A stretch of 64,000 bases of DNA from Priapulus caudatus (GCF_000485595.1 NW_014577225.1:265103-329102), one strand, 5' to 3'. Positions 12,111 to 25,211 are shown, counted from the stretch's first letter. The notes: generated by a model from the letters alone, not told the origin. Program-made: numbers and translations.

Positions 12111-12639
12111 ATGAGAATTATGTCATGCTAAAAACGCTTAAGACGTTATTTTAAACATGGATATTTAGAAACAACATTGCTTTCAGTTTCCCTCTCTCGC
12201 CGCCCTCGGACCTTGGAGCCCCACTCACAACAGTAGCTAGGGAGCCAATCGTGGGTGCCGTTCCTGTATGAAACTGGCTCATTCAATATTTGTGTACCGC
12301 GCATCTTTAAAAAAATACCTCCTAGATTTCTAGACGGAATATAGTATAGGAGCTTCGATGACCAGTCGGTGCCGTAGTGAAAGAACCGTAGAATGAAGCC
12401 GTAGTTGTCTCATGGAGAAGAGAAGAGTAAAGGAGAAATTGAAGAGAGATATGCGAAAAGAGGAAACGATATTTTGACGTTTAACAAATTAAAATACGTA
12501 GTTTACGAAACATTTTCTGATCAGATTTTCTTGTTTAATTGTTTTCGTATCTAGGCAGGATTTTCTAATCTTCAGATCTGCTTGTGGGCAGAACATAATT
12601 GTTCGTCCCAGACGCAAGGCGCGACAATTAATTTTTTTT

Positions 12640-12641
12640 TG

Positions 12642-12679
<38 letters not shown>

Positions 12680-12800
12680 TGTATATATATGTATATTTAT
12701 ATATGCGCTTCGTTCTTGCTCTATACAAAAAAGTTAATTCTATGTGCGTGCGCGCGTGCGTGCGTGCGTGTGCGTGCGTGCTTGTGTGAGGTGCGTGTGC
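12640..12800. repeat. (TA)n then (TGCG)n tract
   Basis: An alternating TA run (12641-12710) is followed by a GCGTGCGTG run (12744-12782). The copy B counterpart (19120-19260) is shorter and disturbed. Confidence 0.9.
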
Positions 12801-12872
12801 ACTCCGGCTCTGTCCGTCGTCGTTCTTGCCAGCCTGTGTTGAACAGCTTCTCTCCCTCTCTCTGTGTTCCAG

Positions 12873-12985
12873 CTTCAAGCTCGTCGTCGAACAGTGACGA
12901 AGGAGCCGTTGGTGGCTTGGGAGCGAGCGGCAAAGGTCCCCTAAAGTGGAGTGTAGACAACAACCTGCCAGAGTCTTCCTGTTGA
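12873..12985 (+). CDS. candidate C-terminal exon, gene not recognised
   Basis: A pyrimidine-rich tract ending in TGTTCCAG (to 12872) precedes a 113-base open stretch that ends in TGA at 12983-12985. The frame gives SSSSSNSDEGAVGG, then GKGPLKWSVDNN and LPESSC at the terminus. The serine/acidic low-complexity start and the hydrophobic-polar tail look like a real protein end, not repeat translation. In copy B (19360-19480) the same stretch is full of indels and has no open frame. It lies on the same strand, 12 kb downstream of the RhoGAP exon, and could be the last exon of that gene, but nothing in the sequence proves this. Confidence 0.35.
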
Positions 12986-13830
12986 CACACGTTCAACCTA
13001 GGCAATTTCTGAATGGTTGAACTCCCCCGCCCGACGTCGCGGCTGCCGTCGGCAAGGCAGCCAGTGACCCTCGCACGCGTCGGCCAACGACCACGTGACC
13101 ACCGGCGCTACGATGCTCGCCGATAAGCAACCGGCCGAACAAGTGGCCTCGATAGAGGGCGCTTTTCGCGTCACCGACCAGATCGACTAGTTCAACGGGG
13201 CCGCTGCTGGTCGGTCATTGCTGTTGGTGTGCGCATCGATTCAATAATAGTTATGGTGATATGACGACGACCGTTGAACCTTTATTCTAGAGGACAGTCG
13301 GCATCGAAGGTGGTACAGTGGTGGGACAACGCGGCAACTCCCTCTATCATTCGGATGTGGTTGGGCAGGATCACCCAAAGATTGTCATCGCGATGGTTGC
13401 ATCGTATCTGTTTGTAAAATTCAAACCGTTACCATGACGAGCAAATGCCAATGTCCTCAACATTTCGCTGACGAAGGTCGTAAACCTCCCGCGATCAAAT
13501 GACGGCTTCGAGCGACTTTTCAGTTGATAGAAAAGGTAACCGTCTTTATTCGCCTATACAACAACTAACAGCATTCCGTGCTGACTCATCCTGGATGGTG
13601 GTGGTGGACCTGCCAGAGGGAGTACAGGCTCTTGCGACTGCGGTGATATTCCATATGGGAACATATGACACACGAAAGAATGTGTAAACCATTTGGTAGC
13701 CAAAAAAGCATGTTTATCGAGGACAGTAACAAGTCTGCAGGGGTTCTCTCGCTTAAGAGAGTAGAGTCATCGAACCTGGCGTCGTTGTTGAAGCGAAGAC
13801 AACCGTTTACTACGGAATGTGGCACACGTT
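12986..13830. other. unrecognised unique DNA after the candidate last exon
   Basis: GC-rich unique sequence shared with 19480-20330 in copy B. If 12873-12985 is a terminal exon this would begin with its 3' UTR. I see no AATAAA close to the stop. Confidence 0.35.
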
Positions 13831-14079
13831 ATGCGCAGTACACACGCGCAGAGCAAACGCACGCAGCGGCTACGCACGGCACACACACCATAGGCACGGA
13901 TGCACATATTCCATTCTAATATATGTAACTTCTCTGCCTTCGGCGCCATCACCACTCCCTCTTCAGGTACTCGTCCCCCTCTCTGACTCAGCAACCACAA
14001 CACACACGACACGACGCCGACACACACACACACACACACGAGCACAGCACACACACAGCACACACACACCAACACGCAT

Positions 14080-14753
14080 NNNNNNNNNNNNNNNNNNNNN
14101 NNNNNNNNNNNNNNNNNNNNNNNNNNNNNNNNNNNNNNNNNNNNNNNNNNNNNNNNNNNNNNNNNNNNNNNNNNNNNNNNNNNNNNNNNNNNNNNNNNNN
14201 NNNNNNNNNNNNNNNNNNNNNNNNNNNNNNNNNNNNNNNNNNNNNNNNNNNNNNNNNNNNNNNNNNNNNNNNNNNNNNNNNNNNNNNNNNNNNNNNNNNN
14301 NNNNNNNNNNNNNNNNNNNNNNNNNNNNNNNNNNNNNNNNNNNNNNNNNNNNNNNNNNNNNNNNNNNNNNNNNNNNNNNNNNNNNNNNNNNNNNNNNNNN
14401 NNNNNNNNNNNNNNNNNNNNNNNNNNNNNNNNNNNNNNNNNNNNNNNNNNNNNNNNNNNNNNNNNNNNNNNNNNNNNNNNNNNNNNNNNNNNNNNNNNNN
14501 NNNNNNNNNNNNNNNNNNNNNNNNNNNNNNNNNNNNNNNNNNNNNNNNNNNNNNNNNNNNNNNNNNNNNNNNNNNNNNNNNNNNNNNNNNNNNNNNNNNN
14601 NNNNNNNNNNNNNNNNNNNNNNNNNNNNNNNNNNNNNNNNNNNNNNNNNNNNNNNNNNNNNNNNNNNNNNNNNNNNNNNNNNNNNNNNNNNNNNNNNNNN
14701 NNNNNNNNNNNNNNNNNNNNNNNNNNNNNNNNNNNNNNNNNNNNNNNNNNNNN
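14080..14753. other. assembly gap (674 N)
   Basis: Run of N. The reading frames that cross it on both strands are not real. Confidence 1.
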
Positions 14754-15813
14754 ACTTCCGTTTACGACAACAGAATCTGATCATCTGCTGCACCGACCCG
14801 AATCATTCCACATGGCCACGAGCGGTCTCCGCCATGGGTTTGCCAAAAAAACGCACATTTTGTAAGATTGTATTGTTGCGTTTCGGTAATTCACCCAATG
14901 TAGTCACATTGAGGAGCTGATTGATGTAAGTGGTCGGCCTACCCGCCTCTGGTAGCTGTATCCCTAATTCTTGTGTTAACTGGTGGCCATGTGGTTTTGT
15001 GTACAGTGTTGGAGGAAAGGAATTAACTCGATAGGGTTTTAAGAAAAGGAAATTTTTAGAGAAATGGATGCATATGAATACCTGTTAGATAGTGGAGTGT
15101 GGTGGATGCATGTGGGTGGAATGATGGTTTGTGTAGTTATTTGAGGGGCGGCTTAATTTCCTAAAGATAATTTGATATAGTTGTGGGTGGCATAAACAAT
15201 GAAACTGATTGCATTTTTTATAGGTTGCACTCGTGCACCTCAGGCTGAGTAGTAACACCATTTTCTAGCCCCGACAAAACTATTCTGTTAAAAAACAATG
15301 ACAATCAGTTTTTTCTGTTGAGCTGTTACACACACCTCTAATACTTTTATCCATCCTTTTAGAGGCAAAATTAGTAACACCTTACATATTGACCACAACA
15401 TCTGACTTCGATTTATCTTCACTTCTCCCGACACAACCTAACATTCTCAAGTGTGATATCTGTCCCAACCCCCCACAGTCAGATTGTTTACGTCAGGGAA
15501 CCCTTCCAGGCCTATGGGCATGTTTTGAATAGACCACCCTTAAAAACAATCGGCACTTTGATGCTTGTGTGGTTCATGTTGATTTCGTCGTTTGCACTGT
15601 GGTCAGATTCTTTGTGTTCGGTCCAACGAGTTACGCAAATCACTTCTATTTGTTCCAGATTAAACGTTGACCGTTGTATTTCATGGGCTTTATAGGCGGC
15701 GGAGGTCTCCTCTTAATGTACGGGCGGGTAGATCGGCGCGGTGCAACCTTGTGCTCGACACGCGGGTTAAAACCACACATATCACTGGGTAACCCCACGC
15801 CCAACCAGGTAGG

Positions 15814-16051
15814 GCAGATGGGGTCGTTTGTCGATCAGGTACTTACAGATATGTACGGGGTAGTTTTAAGAGTTGTTTAGTATTATGTTATATTTTATAT
15901 GAGGTAGTTTAGGGTTTAGGTTAGGGTAGTGTTAGGGTTTAGGGGTTTTACACTTCTGTAAGTACATGGGTCTGTACACCTTGTGTATACAATTATGATT
16001 GTACCTCGGTACATTATCTGTAGTACCCGATACGACAACGACCCCTTGAGC
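15814..16051. mobile_element. telomere-core TIR element, copy in left arm
   Basis: This is a 238-bp element. The ends read GCAGATGGGGTCG and, inverted, GCTCAAGGGGTCG. Each is followed by GTATCRGGTAC and a GGTAC/GTACC mini-hairpin. The core at 15908-15945 is telomere-like (TTTAGGGTTTAGGTTAGGG). It is flanked by ACCAGGTAGG (15804-15813) and ACCAGTAGG (16052-16060), a 9-bp target-site duplication with one extra G on the left. It belongs to the same family as 32349-32588. Confidence 0.65.
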
Positions 16052-16462
16052 ACCAGTAGGGCATCGGAGCGCACACACCACTATGCTCTTTACTCGCGCA
16101 CCACGGTAGCGAGGTGCAGGGCGAGTCCATGAGGAGCTGCTTGGCCTTTGATGTGACATGCATCTTCTGCTCTGGATTTAGTCGTTTGGGTTATGGGTGA
16201 TCGCTGGTGTTGAGTTGTGGTGACACCGGGTCCACGTCCCACCGGGGCTGGGCTTCAGGCAGCCGAGACGAACATTACTCCTCACCTACTCTACGGTGAC
16301 TAAACATCAACTAAGTAAGCACCTCGTCCGCGCAGTGGTTTGTGCGTGTAAGGAAAAATATCTTGACGCGTATTAACAACAACGGTGTCGAAATAACAGC
16401 GGAACCAACAGAGTGAAACTGTACTCGATAACGTTTTACAAAACCGCGTTTGCGCCACAAAC

Positions 16463-16492
16463 ATGGCGGCGATGACGTCACTCGATCATCGC
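16463..16492 (+). CDS. possible first coding exon (10 codons)
   Basis: CAAACATGGCGGCG gives a good initiation context. The frame reads MAAMTSLDHR and stops at GC|GTGAGT, a strong donor. A perfect CRE palindrome, TGACGTCA (16473-16480), lies inside it. The surrounding 85 bases are identical in the inverted copy (20742-20826) although the neighbouring sequence is diverged. No downstream exon was identified, so this may only be a conserved promoter-type block. Confidence 0.22.
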
Positions 16493-17009
16493 GTGAGTGT
16501 AGTGACTAGTGTGTGAACATGCACACTGCCAGTTTTACGGTTTATCTCCAACATGTAAGGGTGCCTTATTAGAAGTGTTAGCCCCCCCCGTCTCTCTCTG
16601 TCTTGTTTGTGTGTTCTATACTACTACGTATTATTACTATACCTTGCAGCGCTTGTTGTTCGTGACTTGCGGGAACCGATACCGCTTTGTTATTCGCCAA
16701 GCGGGGAATACGAGCACCAACATACTCGCTGCGCATTATTTATACTGTGCAATTGTCGGAAACACATTTTTCGTAGGGGGAAAACTTACAAGGAGCAAGT
16801 CACGAGGGTGTCCTTATCAATCGATCGTTTGCGCGTATTACCCTCTTCATTGAGCGCACCTATGGAGCACAAGGCATGAATTTTTTCGGCAACCCGAATC
16901 GTCGCAACTGTGGCGTGGGGGTGGGGTGGGGGTAGGTGGGGGGTGGGGGGGAGGGTCTGCATTCTTCCCTCCCTCCGTCTCTCTCTCGCTTCTCTCCTCT
17001 TTCCTTCCT

Positions 17010-18446
17010 CTTCCCCTCTCACTCCATTCCCCCAGTATTTCCCTCCCCCTCTCGCGGATAGTATCGCCCACGGCATCAGTTGCACGGTGAAAAGTTAGCC
17101 AGGCAAATGGCCGGTTTTCAGCATAAACTTTTTCATCCCCCAAAGCACAAAATAGGATTATACGGCTATACTAGGCGTTGTTAAAGTCACACAAACACAC
17201 ATACACACACTAACGGAACGCGTGCGCGTGTATTATATGCGTAAATTCACATTTTGTGCCTCGGGGGGGGGTGAAAATGTTTCGGCTGAAATACGGTCAT
17301 TTCGCTGGCAAACTTTTCACCGTGTTCTTGACGCCGTGGACGATACCATCCGCGAGAGGGGAGCAAGGAATAAGTGATTACTTTTATTCACTGTTAATGT
17401 TAACTGCCCGACAAGCAGGTGAAAGGTCATCATAAAGAACCGGCAATTGTTTATTATTATTATTAAAACTTTATTGCACAACTACAAATACATGTACTCA
17501 AGCCAATCTTTTTCATGGATAAAAAATCTGATGAATGTAAGCAGTGTTGACCAGTTAAAATAATTAAATTTCCGAGTGATACAGTACATTGTGTAATACA
17601 TATAGTTCTGAGTGATACATGTTACATTAAAGCTTTAAATATTGTTACAGGACTGCGACATGAATCTACGTGAATGACAATATGAAACGAATATTGTCTG
17701 TGTACGTCGGTAATCGGCGAGCTATAGCGGCTGTTTAATCTGCCGTCGGCACTCGTGTAAAACGAATATTTTTACTTTATAATGAATCTAAGGTATATAT
17801 GATGACTCTAAAAAGCTAAAACTACTCATCACAGATTGTCCTTGAAAACTCCTTGAAAAAATAATTCACTTTTGTGGGAACCATGGTATCTCTCGATCCC
17901 TTCCTCCCTTCCTTCGTTCCTTCCATCCTCCCTCCCCTCTTCCTCTATCTATCTCTTTGTATCTCGACTTTCCCGCTGCCTACCCCCTTTCGCCCTCCCC
18001 TGTTTCTCGTTCTCTTCCTCCCTCTCTCGCGGATGGTTTCGCAAGAGAGGAACAGAGAAAGAGAAGGCGAGAGAAGAGGAGAGATGGGAAAAGAAATTTC
18101 GCGTCTCCAATGTACTATGTGGGTATATGTGTCTATAATACGCGTGCCTGCGTGTGTATCTCTGCCACTTCCTTCCTTCGTTCCTTCCACCCTCCCCACT
18201 CTCACTATCTCTATCAGCTCAGAAGGAAGGGAGAGAAAGAGAAAGAAAGCAAATGAGGCAGTGGGAAGGAGAAGAACGCGAAGTAGAGGAAAGGAAAACG
18301 AGATAGATATAGAAAGAGGGGGATATATATATACATATATATATATAATATCGACGAGAGAGAAGAGAGAGAAGAGAGAGAAGAGAGCGAGAGAGAGAGA
18401 AAGAGATGAGAGAGAGAGAAGATGATAGACTGGGGCGAGAAGAGAC

Positions 18447-18486
<40 letters not shown>

Positions 18487-20335
18487 AGAAGAGAGAGAGA
18501 AGAGAGAGAGAGCGTCGCGAGAAGAGAGGTGGGGTGTGGAAAGAGATACTTATAATTATGTCATCTAAAAAACGCTTAATGACGTTTAATTTTTACATGC
18601 TATTTAGAAACAAAATTTTTTTTTTATTATTGTTCAGTTTACCCTCTTCTCGCTCGACCCTCGACCCTGGAGCCGCTCCACAGTAGGCTAGGGAGCCAAT
18701 CCGTGGTGCCCGCCTGGTAAAACTGGCTCATTCAAAAAAATATTTTGTGTACTCGGCCATCCTAAAAAAAATACCTCCGAGATTTCTAGACGAATATAGT
18801 ATAGGCTTCGATTGAACGTCAGCTCGTGCCGTAATGAAAGATACCGTAGAATGAAGCCAGTAGTTGTCTTCGATGGAGAAGACAGAAGTAAGAGTAGAAA
18901 TTGAAGAGAGATATGCGAAAAAGATGACAACGATGATTTTGACGTTTAACAAATTAAAATACGTAGTTTTATCGAAACATTTTTCCCCGATCAGGATTTT
19001 CTTGTTTAATTGTTTTTCGTATACTAGGCAAGGATTTTCTAGATACTTCAGATCTGCTTGCTGCCGCGCCACAACACCTAATTGTCGTCCAACCAAGCGC
19101 GAACAATTTTTTTTTTTGTAATATATATAGATTATATATACTATTATAGAGGTATATACAGTGTATAATATGTATATTTATATATCGCTTCGATATCTTC
19201 GCTTCTATACAAAAAAGTTAATCTATTGCGTGCGCGCGTGGCGTGCTGCGTTGTGCGTGCTGCCATGTGTGAGTTGCGTTGTGCACTCCGGCCTTCGTCC
19301 GTCGCGTCGTTCTTGTGCCAGCACTTAGTGTGAACAGCTTCTCTTCTCCTCTCTCTGTGTGTCAGCTTCCATACCTCGTTCGTCCGAACAAGTACGAAGG
19401 AGCCGTGTTGCATTGGAGCGAGCGCAAAGTTCCCTAAAGTGTGAGTGTAGATCAACAACTCTGCCAGAAGCTTCCTGTTGACAGTTCATGGCGTCACACT
19501 AGGCAATTCGAAAATGTTGATATCTCTCGCTCCGCCCGACCGTCGCGCTTGCGTTCGGCACAGGACAGCCCAGTGACCCCTCAGCACGGCGTCGGCCAAA
19601 CGACCAGCGTGACCAACCCGCGGCTTACGAATCCACTGAAATAATCAACAGCCGAACAAGTGGCCCTCGATAAGAGGGCGCTTTTCGCCGTCACCCGACC
19701 AATCGACTAGTTCAACGGGGCCGATCCTTGGTCGCATTGCTGTTAGTGTGCGCAATCGATTCCAATAACTAGTTATGTCTGATAATGACGCACGCAACCG
19801 TTGAAACCTTATAGTTCTAGAGGACCAGGCCAATCGAAGTGGACAGTGTGGATCAATACGCGGCAAACTCCTCTATCATCGATGGTGGTTGGGCAGTATC
19901 ACCACCCAAGAGATGTCATCGCGATGGTTTTGCATCGTATTCTGTTTGTAAAATTCAAACCTTACATGAACGAGCAAATGCACCAATGTCCTCAACACTT
20001 CGCTGCGAAGGTCCGTAAACTCCCGCGATCAAATGACGCTCGAGCGACTTTTTTCAGTTGATAGAAAAGTAACCGCGTCTTATTCGCCTAAACACAACTA
20101 ACAGCATCCGTGCTAGATCATCCTGATGTGTGCTGACCTGTCAGAGGGGAGTACAGCTGCGACTGCGGTGATATTCCATGGTTATGCAACATTATGACAC
20201 TACCGAAAGAATGTTAAACGGCATTTGGTAGCCAACAAAGCATTTTATCAGGACAGTAGATCAATAGCAGGGGTCCTCAGCTATAAGAGAGTAAAGTCCA
20301 TCGAACTCTGCGTCGTTGTATAGCGAAGACAGTAA
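17010..20335. repeat. 3.3-kb segment, copy B (partner 10500-13830)
   Basis: Second copy of the segment described at 10500. It forms the spacer between the arms of the large inverted repeat. The counterpart of the candidate C-terminal exon (19360-19480) is frame-broken here by scattered indels. Confidence 0.85.
18330..18530. repeat. (GA)n microsatellite in copy B
   Basis: GA run interrupted by GATGATAGACTGGGGCG and similar. Equivalent of 11900-12100. Confidence 0.9.
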
Positions 20336-20766
20336 TCTATAACCGTTACCCTCCCCCCCACCCCACATACCCCCCACCCCCACGCCCCCACGTCACAGTT
20401 GCGACGATTCGGGTTTGCCGAAGAATAAATCTGGCTGTCTCCTAGGTGGCGCTCATAGAGAAGCGCGCACGTCGTTATAGGACCCACTCGTTGACTGCTC
20501 CTGTACAGTTTCCTACGAAAATGTCTCGAACCATATGCTCAGTATAATTGCAGCAGCGTACTGTTGGTGCTCGTTCCCCTTGGCGATAACAAGCGGTATG
20601 TCCGCAGTCACGACAACCAAGCTGCAAGGTACGTAGATACGTCAGTAGATGACACACACAGACAGAGAGAGACGGGGGGGGGGGCACAACTTCTAAGCCA
20701 AGCTAACCTTTGAGGATATAACCGTACTGCAGGTGGTGGCATTCACACACTAGTCACTACACTCAC

Positions 20767-20796
20767 GCGATGATCGAGTGACGTCATCGCCGCCAT
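20767..20796 (-). CDS. mirror copy of the possible first exon
   Basis: This is the minus-strand equivalent of 16463-16492, with identical ATG context, CRE and donor. It is listed because the identity is exact. Whether either copy is transcribed cannot be told. Confidence 0.2.
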
Positions 20797-21204
20797 GTTT
20801 GTGGCGCAAACGCGGTTTTGTAAAACTTATCCGAGTAAGTTTCATCCTCGTGTTGTTCGCTCTGATATTTCGACAACTGTTGTTGAATGTGACGGCTCAA
20901 TATATATCGTTCCTACACGCACCCAAACCACTGCGCCGGACGAGTTCTTAAACTTATTGTTGATTCGTTTATCACCGTAAGTATGTTAGTTGAGTGAATC
21001 TTAACTCTCTGCTGCTGAGCCAGCCCGGTGGGCGTGGACCGTGTCAAACCACACTCACCCAGGATCACCCTACCCAACGACTCATCCAGATGCAGCAGTG
21101 GATGTCACATCAGCCAGCAGTCTCCTCATGGACTCGCCCTGCAACTCTCGCTACCTGTGTGCGCGAGAAAGAGCATAAGTGGTGTGTGCGCTTCCGCTCC
21201 CTGT

Positions 21205-21450
21205 GCTCAAGGGGGTCTCGTGTCGTATGCGGTACTACAGATATGTGCCAGGTACATATATTGATACACAGAATGTGGTACCAGATTCATGTGTACTACA
21301 GAAGTGTACCGCATAACCCTAACACTAACTCCTAACCCTACACCCCTAAACTAAAGCCTCATAAGAAAAATATAAACATAATACTAAACAACCTAAAACT
21401 ACCTCGGGTACATATCTGTAGTACCCTGATACGACAACGACCCCATCTGC
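21205..21450. mobile_element. telomere-core TIR element, copy in right arm
   Basis: This is the inverted counterpart of 15814-16051. It begins GCTCAAGGGGGTC and ends GACCCCATCTGC, with a CCCTAACACTAACTCC core at 21317-21355. CCTACTGGT follows on the right (21451-21459), which is the complement of the left-arm target duplication. The left duplication is shortened in this arm. Confidence 0.6.
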
Positions 21451-22059
21451 CCTACTGGTTGGCGTGGGGTTACCGCCAGGGTGATATGTGTGTTTACCGC
21501 GTGTCGAGCCACAAGGTTGCACGCGCTCGATCTACCCGCCCGACATAGAGGAGACCTCGCCGCCTATAAGCCCATGAAACACGGTTCAACGTTTATCTGG
21601 AACAATAGAAGTGTTGTCGTAACTCGTTGACGACACAGAATCTGATCACGTGCACGACGAAATCACATGACCACGAGCATCAGTGCGATTGGTTAATGTG
21701 GTCTATTCACATGCCTAGCTGGAAGGGTCCTGACGTACTGACTGTGGGGGGTTGGAAAACCTGAGAAATTTTTAGGAAATCTGTAGATGTGATTGGACAT
21801 GGTGGATGGTAGTTGGCAAGAAATTGTAAGTTGTGGGCTAAAATGGTGTACTCTCACCTCGTCTGCACGTAAAAAATGCAATCAGTTTTGTAGTTAACCC
21901 CTAATCTTAGGAAAGAACCCTCAATGACCAACCTTCTATCTCACCCCTCCCCTACTGTTGCATGCATCATTTCTCTATTTCTTTTAAACATCATTAATCT
22001 TCTCCCAACGTACAACACATGGCTAAAAAAATGGGTACTACTGACGGTGGCGACAAATA

Positions 22060-25000
22060 TTACTCCATGTATCATGGGCAAGACACATCTAATGTGCGTT
22101 TGAATGCATGCAGCCGAATTAGGAAGAAAGTATGCCCTCCGAAGTCTTCGGGAGGTAGTAGCGCACTAATTGCACACTAATTGCACCAATTGTACACCAA
22201 ACAAACGATAGTCGTAGAAGTTTTCTCTCCTGGCGAGGAAGCAGAACGAACATGCATATCAGCGCACGTACACAGCATCTGCAAAAGGCCACCTCTGCTG
22301 TCTGTCCTTCTGTCCGTGTTGCCGGCATATGCTCAAGCTATGCCTCAATGCTCAAGTTTCTGCGGTCGACCGCCAGCATGATAGGGACGTCCGCACGATG
22401 CCAACGGAGAACGGTGCCTAGCGCTGGCACACAGACGTCTGTTTACACAGCAAACCGTCGCCATCTCGTTGTGAATAACGAAGCATTAGGGCGGGCTTGC
22501 ATTGCCAGGCTCAGCCAAGATGATTCCTAGATGCATATCGATGGCAGACGTCCTCCTCGGTCCGGGTATTCAAGTACGAAATCACATCAATGACTCAATC
22601 CCAAATCACCCCGTTGTGCTCCGACACATGCTAGCTGTATACAGAGGTCAAGATGGATCGGGTCCGAGTCTCGCCAGTGTTTGGCGAGCCGTCCGGTAGT
22701 CGGCGACTGAAAGTAATAAGGTCTATTTTATCGGCCTGTTCTGGTGCAATACGCAAGAAAATACGTGTATGGATGGATGGATAACGTGCATGCAATGGTG
22801 TTTACACACACTGCCATTTTTGTACGACTTTGTCCCTCGTCGTTTCGTTTTTTGCCCGTTCCGTGTATTGGTATTTGTTCTGTCTGTTCTTATAAAACAG
22901 ACCACTCGTAAAACGCATGCGTCGCGTGCGGGCCGCACTCGGTAGCGCCGCGCGTCGCAAACAGGCGTGCGCGGCGTCTGTTGACCGACTGGCCGACCCA
23001 CGCGGCTATTAGAAAGGACTTGTCCATCGTTATTGTATCATCGAGTCTTCTAGGAAATGTAGTTACGTTAAGTCTCCGAAGCGAAAGCCCGTCTGGCAGC
23101 TCTCAAGTTCGTCACGTTTCCGAAATGTTCGCGATCTCTCGGATGGAGTAGGATGGCACTCGACAACATTTTGTGAATAGTACGACACCTGAGGGCAGCA
23201 CGGTTGCCAACAGCTTCAAAACTTTGATTTTGTAAATTTATACCAAATTGGCTGTTAGCTAGCGATGTGTAGATATCGAGTAGTGTATGATAATATTGTT
23301 GTGAAGAACTGGTCTGCAGTTAGGCATAAGATAATTAATGTGATATTATATAACATTCAAATGATTTCCTTTTGTATACATGTGGTAATTTTAGGATGTC
23401 GTTTTTTCTGTTCTACTGCTGAAGTTGCTTTTAACTGTTAAAGTGTCATATATTATCACAGAGCAACATAAATCATAAGAGGTGTCCCTATGGGGCAATT
23501 AATGCATTTATCAACGACTTCACTGACAATTTGGTATGAGTACAGTTTACCATCTAGAGTTACACTTAACAGCGTTTCAATATTAACCATAAATTGATCA
23601 CTGTCCTTAATTTTCATTTTAGTTTTAATGTGGTGCATTTTATGTAGGCATGATGCCGACTATGGCTCAATAGAAACAATCACATACATCACTCATGTTC
23701 ACTAAAGGAACTAAGTGTCTTTTCGATTGATTCTATCTGAATGTGGCTGTGATTGGTGTCCGTTGTGTTACAGATATTACGATCCTTGCTGTATCATAAA
23801 GTGCTAGACAAACTCATCTGCAGTTGGTGTTACACGGGAATTTCATATTGAAATGGAAGAGTAGTGAAAGTGGCAAGAGCAGAAGCTAGCCTTAACTCGA
23901 ACATAGCTCCTGCAGTCGAGTATAGTATGTATTTGGCCACAGGCGCGCTCTGTAGTAAAGTACCATGCGTCAGTCGCGGACACATGACATTCAGTGAAAA
24001 TTTACGTGCATTCGATGAAATTTAGTAATGCAAAGTAATGAAATCCCTGTTATAAATTACACACTTCGTTGGAAGTGTTTGCAATTTTATCGAGAGCTAG
24101 CTTGCATTATTTACCGTTGCCGTAGTTACAGATCCGCCGTAGCGACGGGTTTGCTGTATATGCCCAGGCCAACATGTGTATTGATAATTTGTTAATGATG
24201 CTACCCAGTTTACTGATGGTACCACAAGATGGCACAACATGCGACAGGGAGCATCCATGTTTGCCGATTACCACGCAGTTTGGCCATCTGGGAATGTTGT
24301 TAAGGTTCGAATGTTGCAGAGTGTTTGACGCATAAACAGCAATAGTATTTTAGTGAGTGGAAGTTATACAGAATGTTGCAGGAGCTATGCTGCAGTGATA
24401 ATAGATTATGTCGATATTTGATAGTTGTAAGTGGATCGAATATTGAAGGTTGCAGAAAAGTTGCAAGTGTTAATCGGTCAGTTAGCCTGGCCTCGAAACT
24501 GTTGCTGGTGTGAATGCTGACTTATGCCGTTTGGTAATGATGATTACATCAGACAAAACTACTGTTATAGAGGCTGCCACCTCAGTGTTGCTATAGTATA
24601 CAACCGCCACAGGTGCCACCTAAATATGATCTTCCAAAATCGACAATCCCGTCCGCTAAATACCTTCGCATCTTTAATCGCCATCATCCGTTCGCACGGA
24701 CGCACGCTTTTCATCGAAACGCCGTCGCGTGCGTCGCCTGTGGTTTCGACCCTGGCGCGCTCCACCTAATTTTGCAACATTTTCGGATGCTCGCGCAGCA
24801 GCAGGTGGACACTGTGTGCAACGCTACAGCGGACGTCTCTCGCCCACGCTGCGCATACGCACCATGCCATGATTACCCCCCACCACCGAGTTATCGCCAA
24901 ACCTTCTACTCCCACGCGACTGGTAGTTCATAATCAGTTCATGCATGAATACCAGCTGGGCGGAATTGCAGTCGCCGGCTCTCAGCTATCGTTCTGATGA

Positions 25001-25140
25001 GCGGCGGCGATCGCCGGAGGCGCCTTTCGCTAAAGATGCAACGATCACGTGATGTACAGTGTACCCTTCTGTAAACAAGACGATCTGTGTACTATGTAAC
25101 AAGTAGATCTCAAAATATAATTCAGTTATAGTTGAGCTAA
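22060..25140. other. no gene recognised
   Basis: Unique-looking DNA. Open frames of 60-106 codons (for example 24613-24933 plus) have no recognisable motif or splice support. The AT-rich stretch 23200-24500 is particularly poor in frames. Confidence 0.5.
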
Positions 25141-25160
25141 TTCTTAACATTTTTCCGTTG

Positions 25161-25165
25161 TTTTT

Positions 25166-25209
<44 letters not shown>
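25161..25209. repeat. (TC)n microsatellite
   Basis: About 24 uninterrupted CT dinucleotides. Confidence 0.95.

Positions 25210-25211
<2 letters not shown>

Larger units (their letters stand above)
10500..13830. repeat. 3.3-kb segment, copy A (partner 17010-20335)
   Basis: This is collinear with 17010-20335. Shared landmarks include CACAAAATA-GATTATACGGC, CGTGTTCTTGACGC, CTCGACTTTC, the GA array, GATTTTCTTGTTTAATTG, the C-terminal exon at 12873 and GAACAAGTGGCC. Differences are largely one-base indels spread along the whole length. It ends 250 bases before the N gap. Confidence 0.85.
14950..16950. repeat. left arm of a 2-kb inverted repeat
   Basis: This is inverted relative to 20345-22050. 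Landmarks in mirrored order are AAACTGATTGCATTTTTTA (15200), CCCCCCACAGTCAG (15470), CATGGGCTTTATAGGCGGCG (15680), the telomere-like element (15814), an 85-bp identical block (16433-16517) and the GTGGGGGTGGGG tract (16910). Outside the identical block the arms differ by many indels. Confidence 0.85.
20345..22050. repeat. right arm of the 2-kb inverted repeat
   Basis: Mirror image of 14950-16950. It begins with a C-rich tract (20348-20395), the complement of the G-rich end of the left arm. The outer 300 bases (21750-22050) match the left arm only in pieces. Confidence 0.85.

Noticed and set aside
13817-14920. A 367-codon plus frame and a 276-codon minus frame
   Set aside because: Most of their length is the run of N; the coding ends are (CA)n repeat and unrelated sequence.
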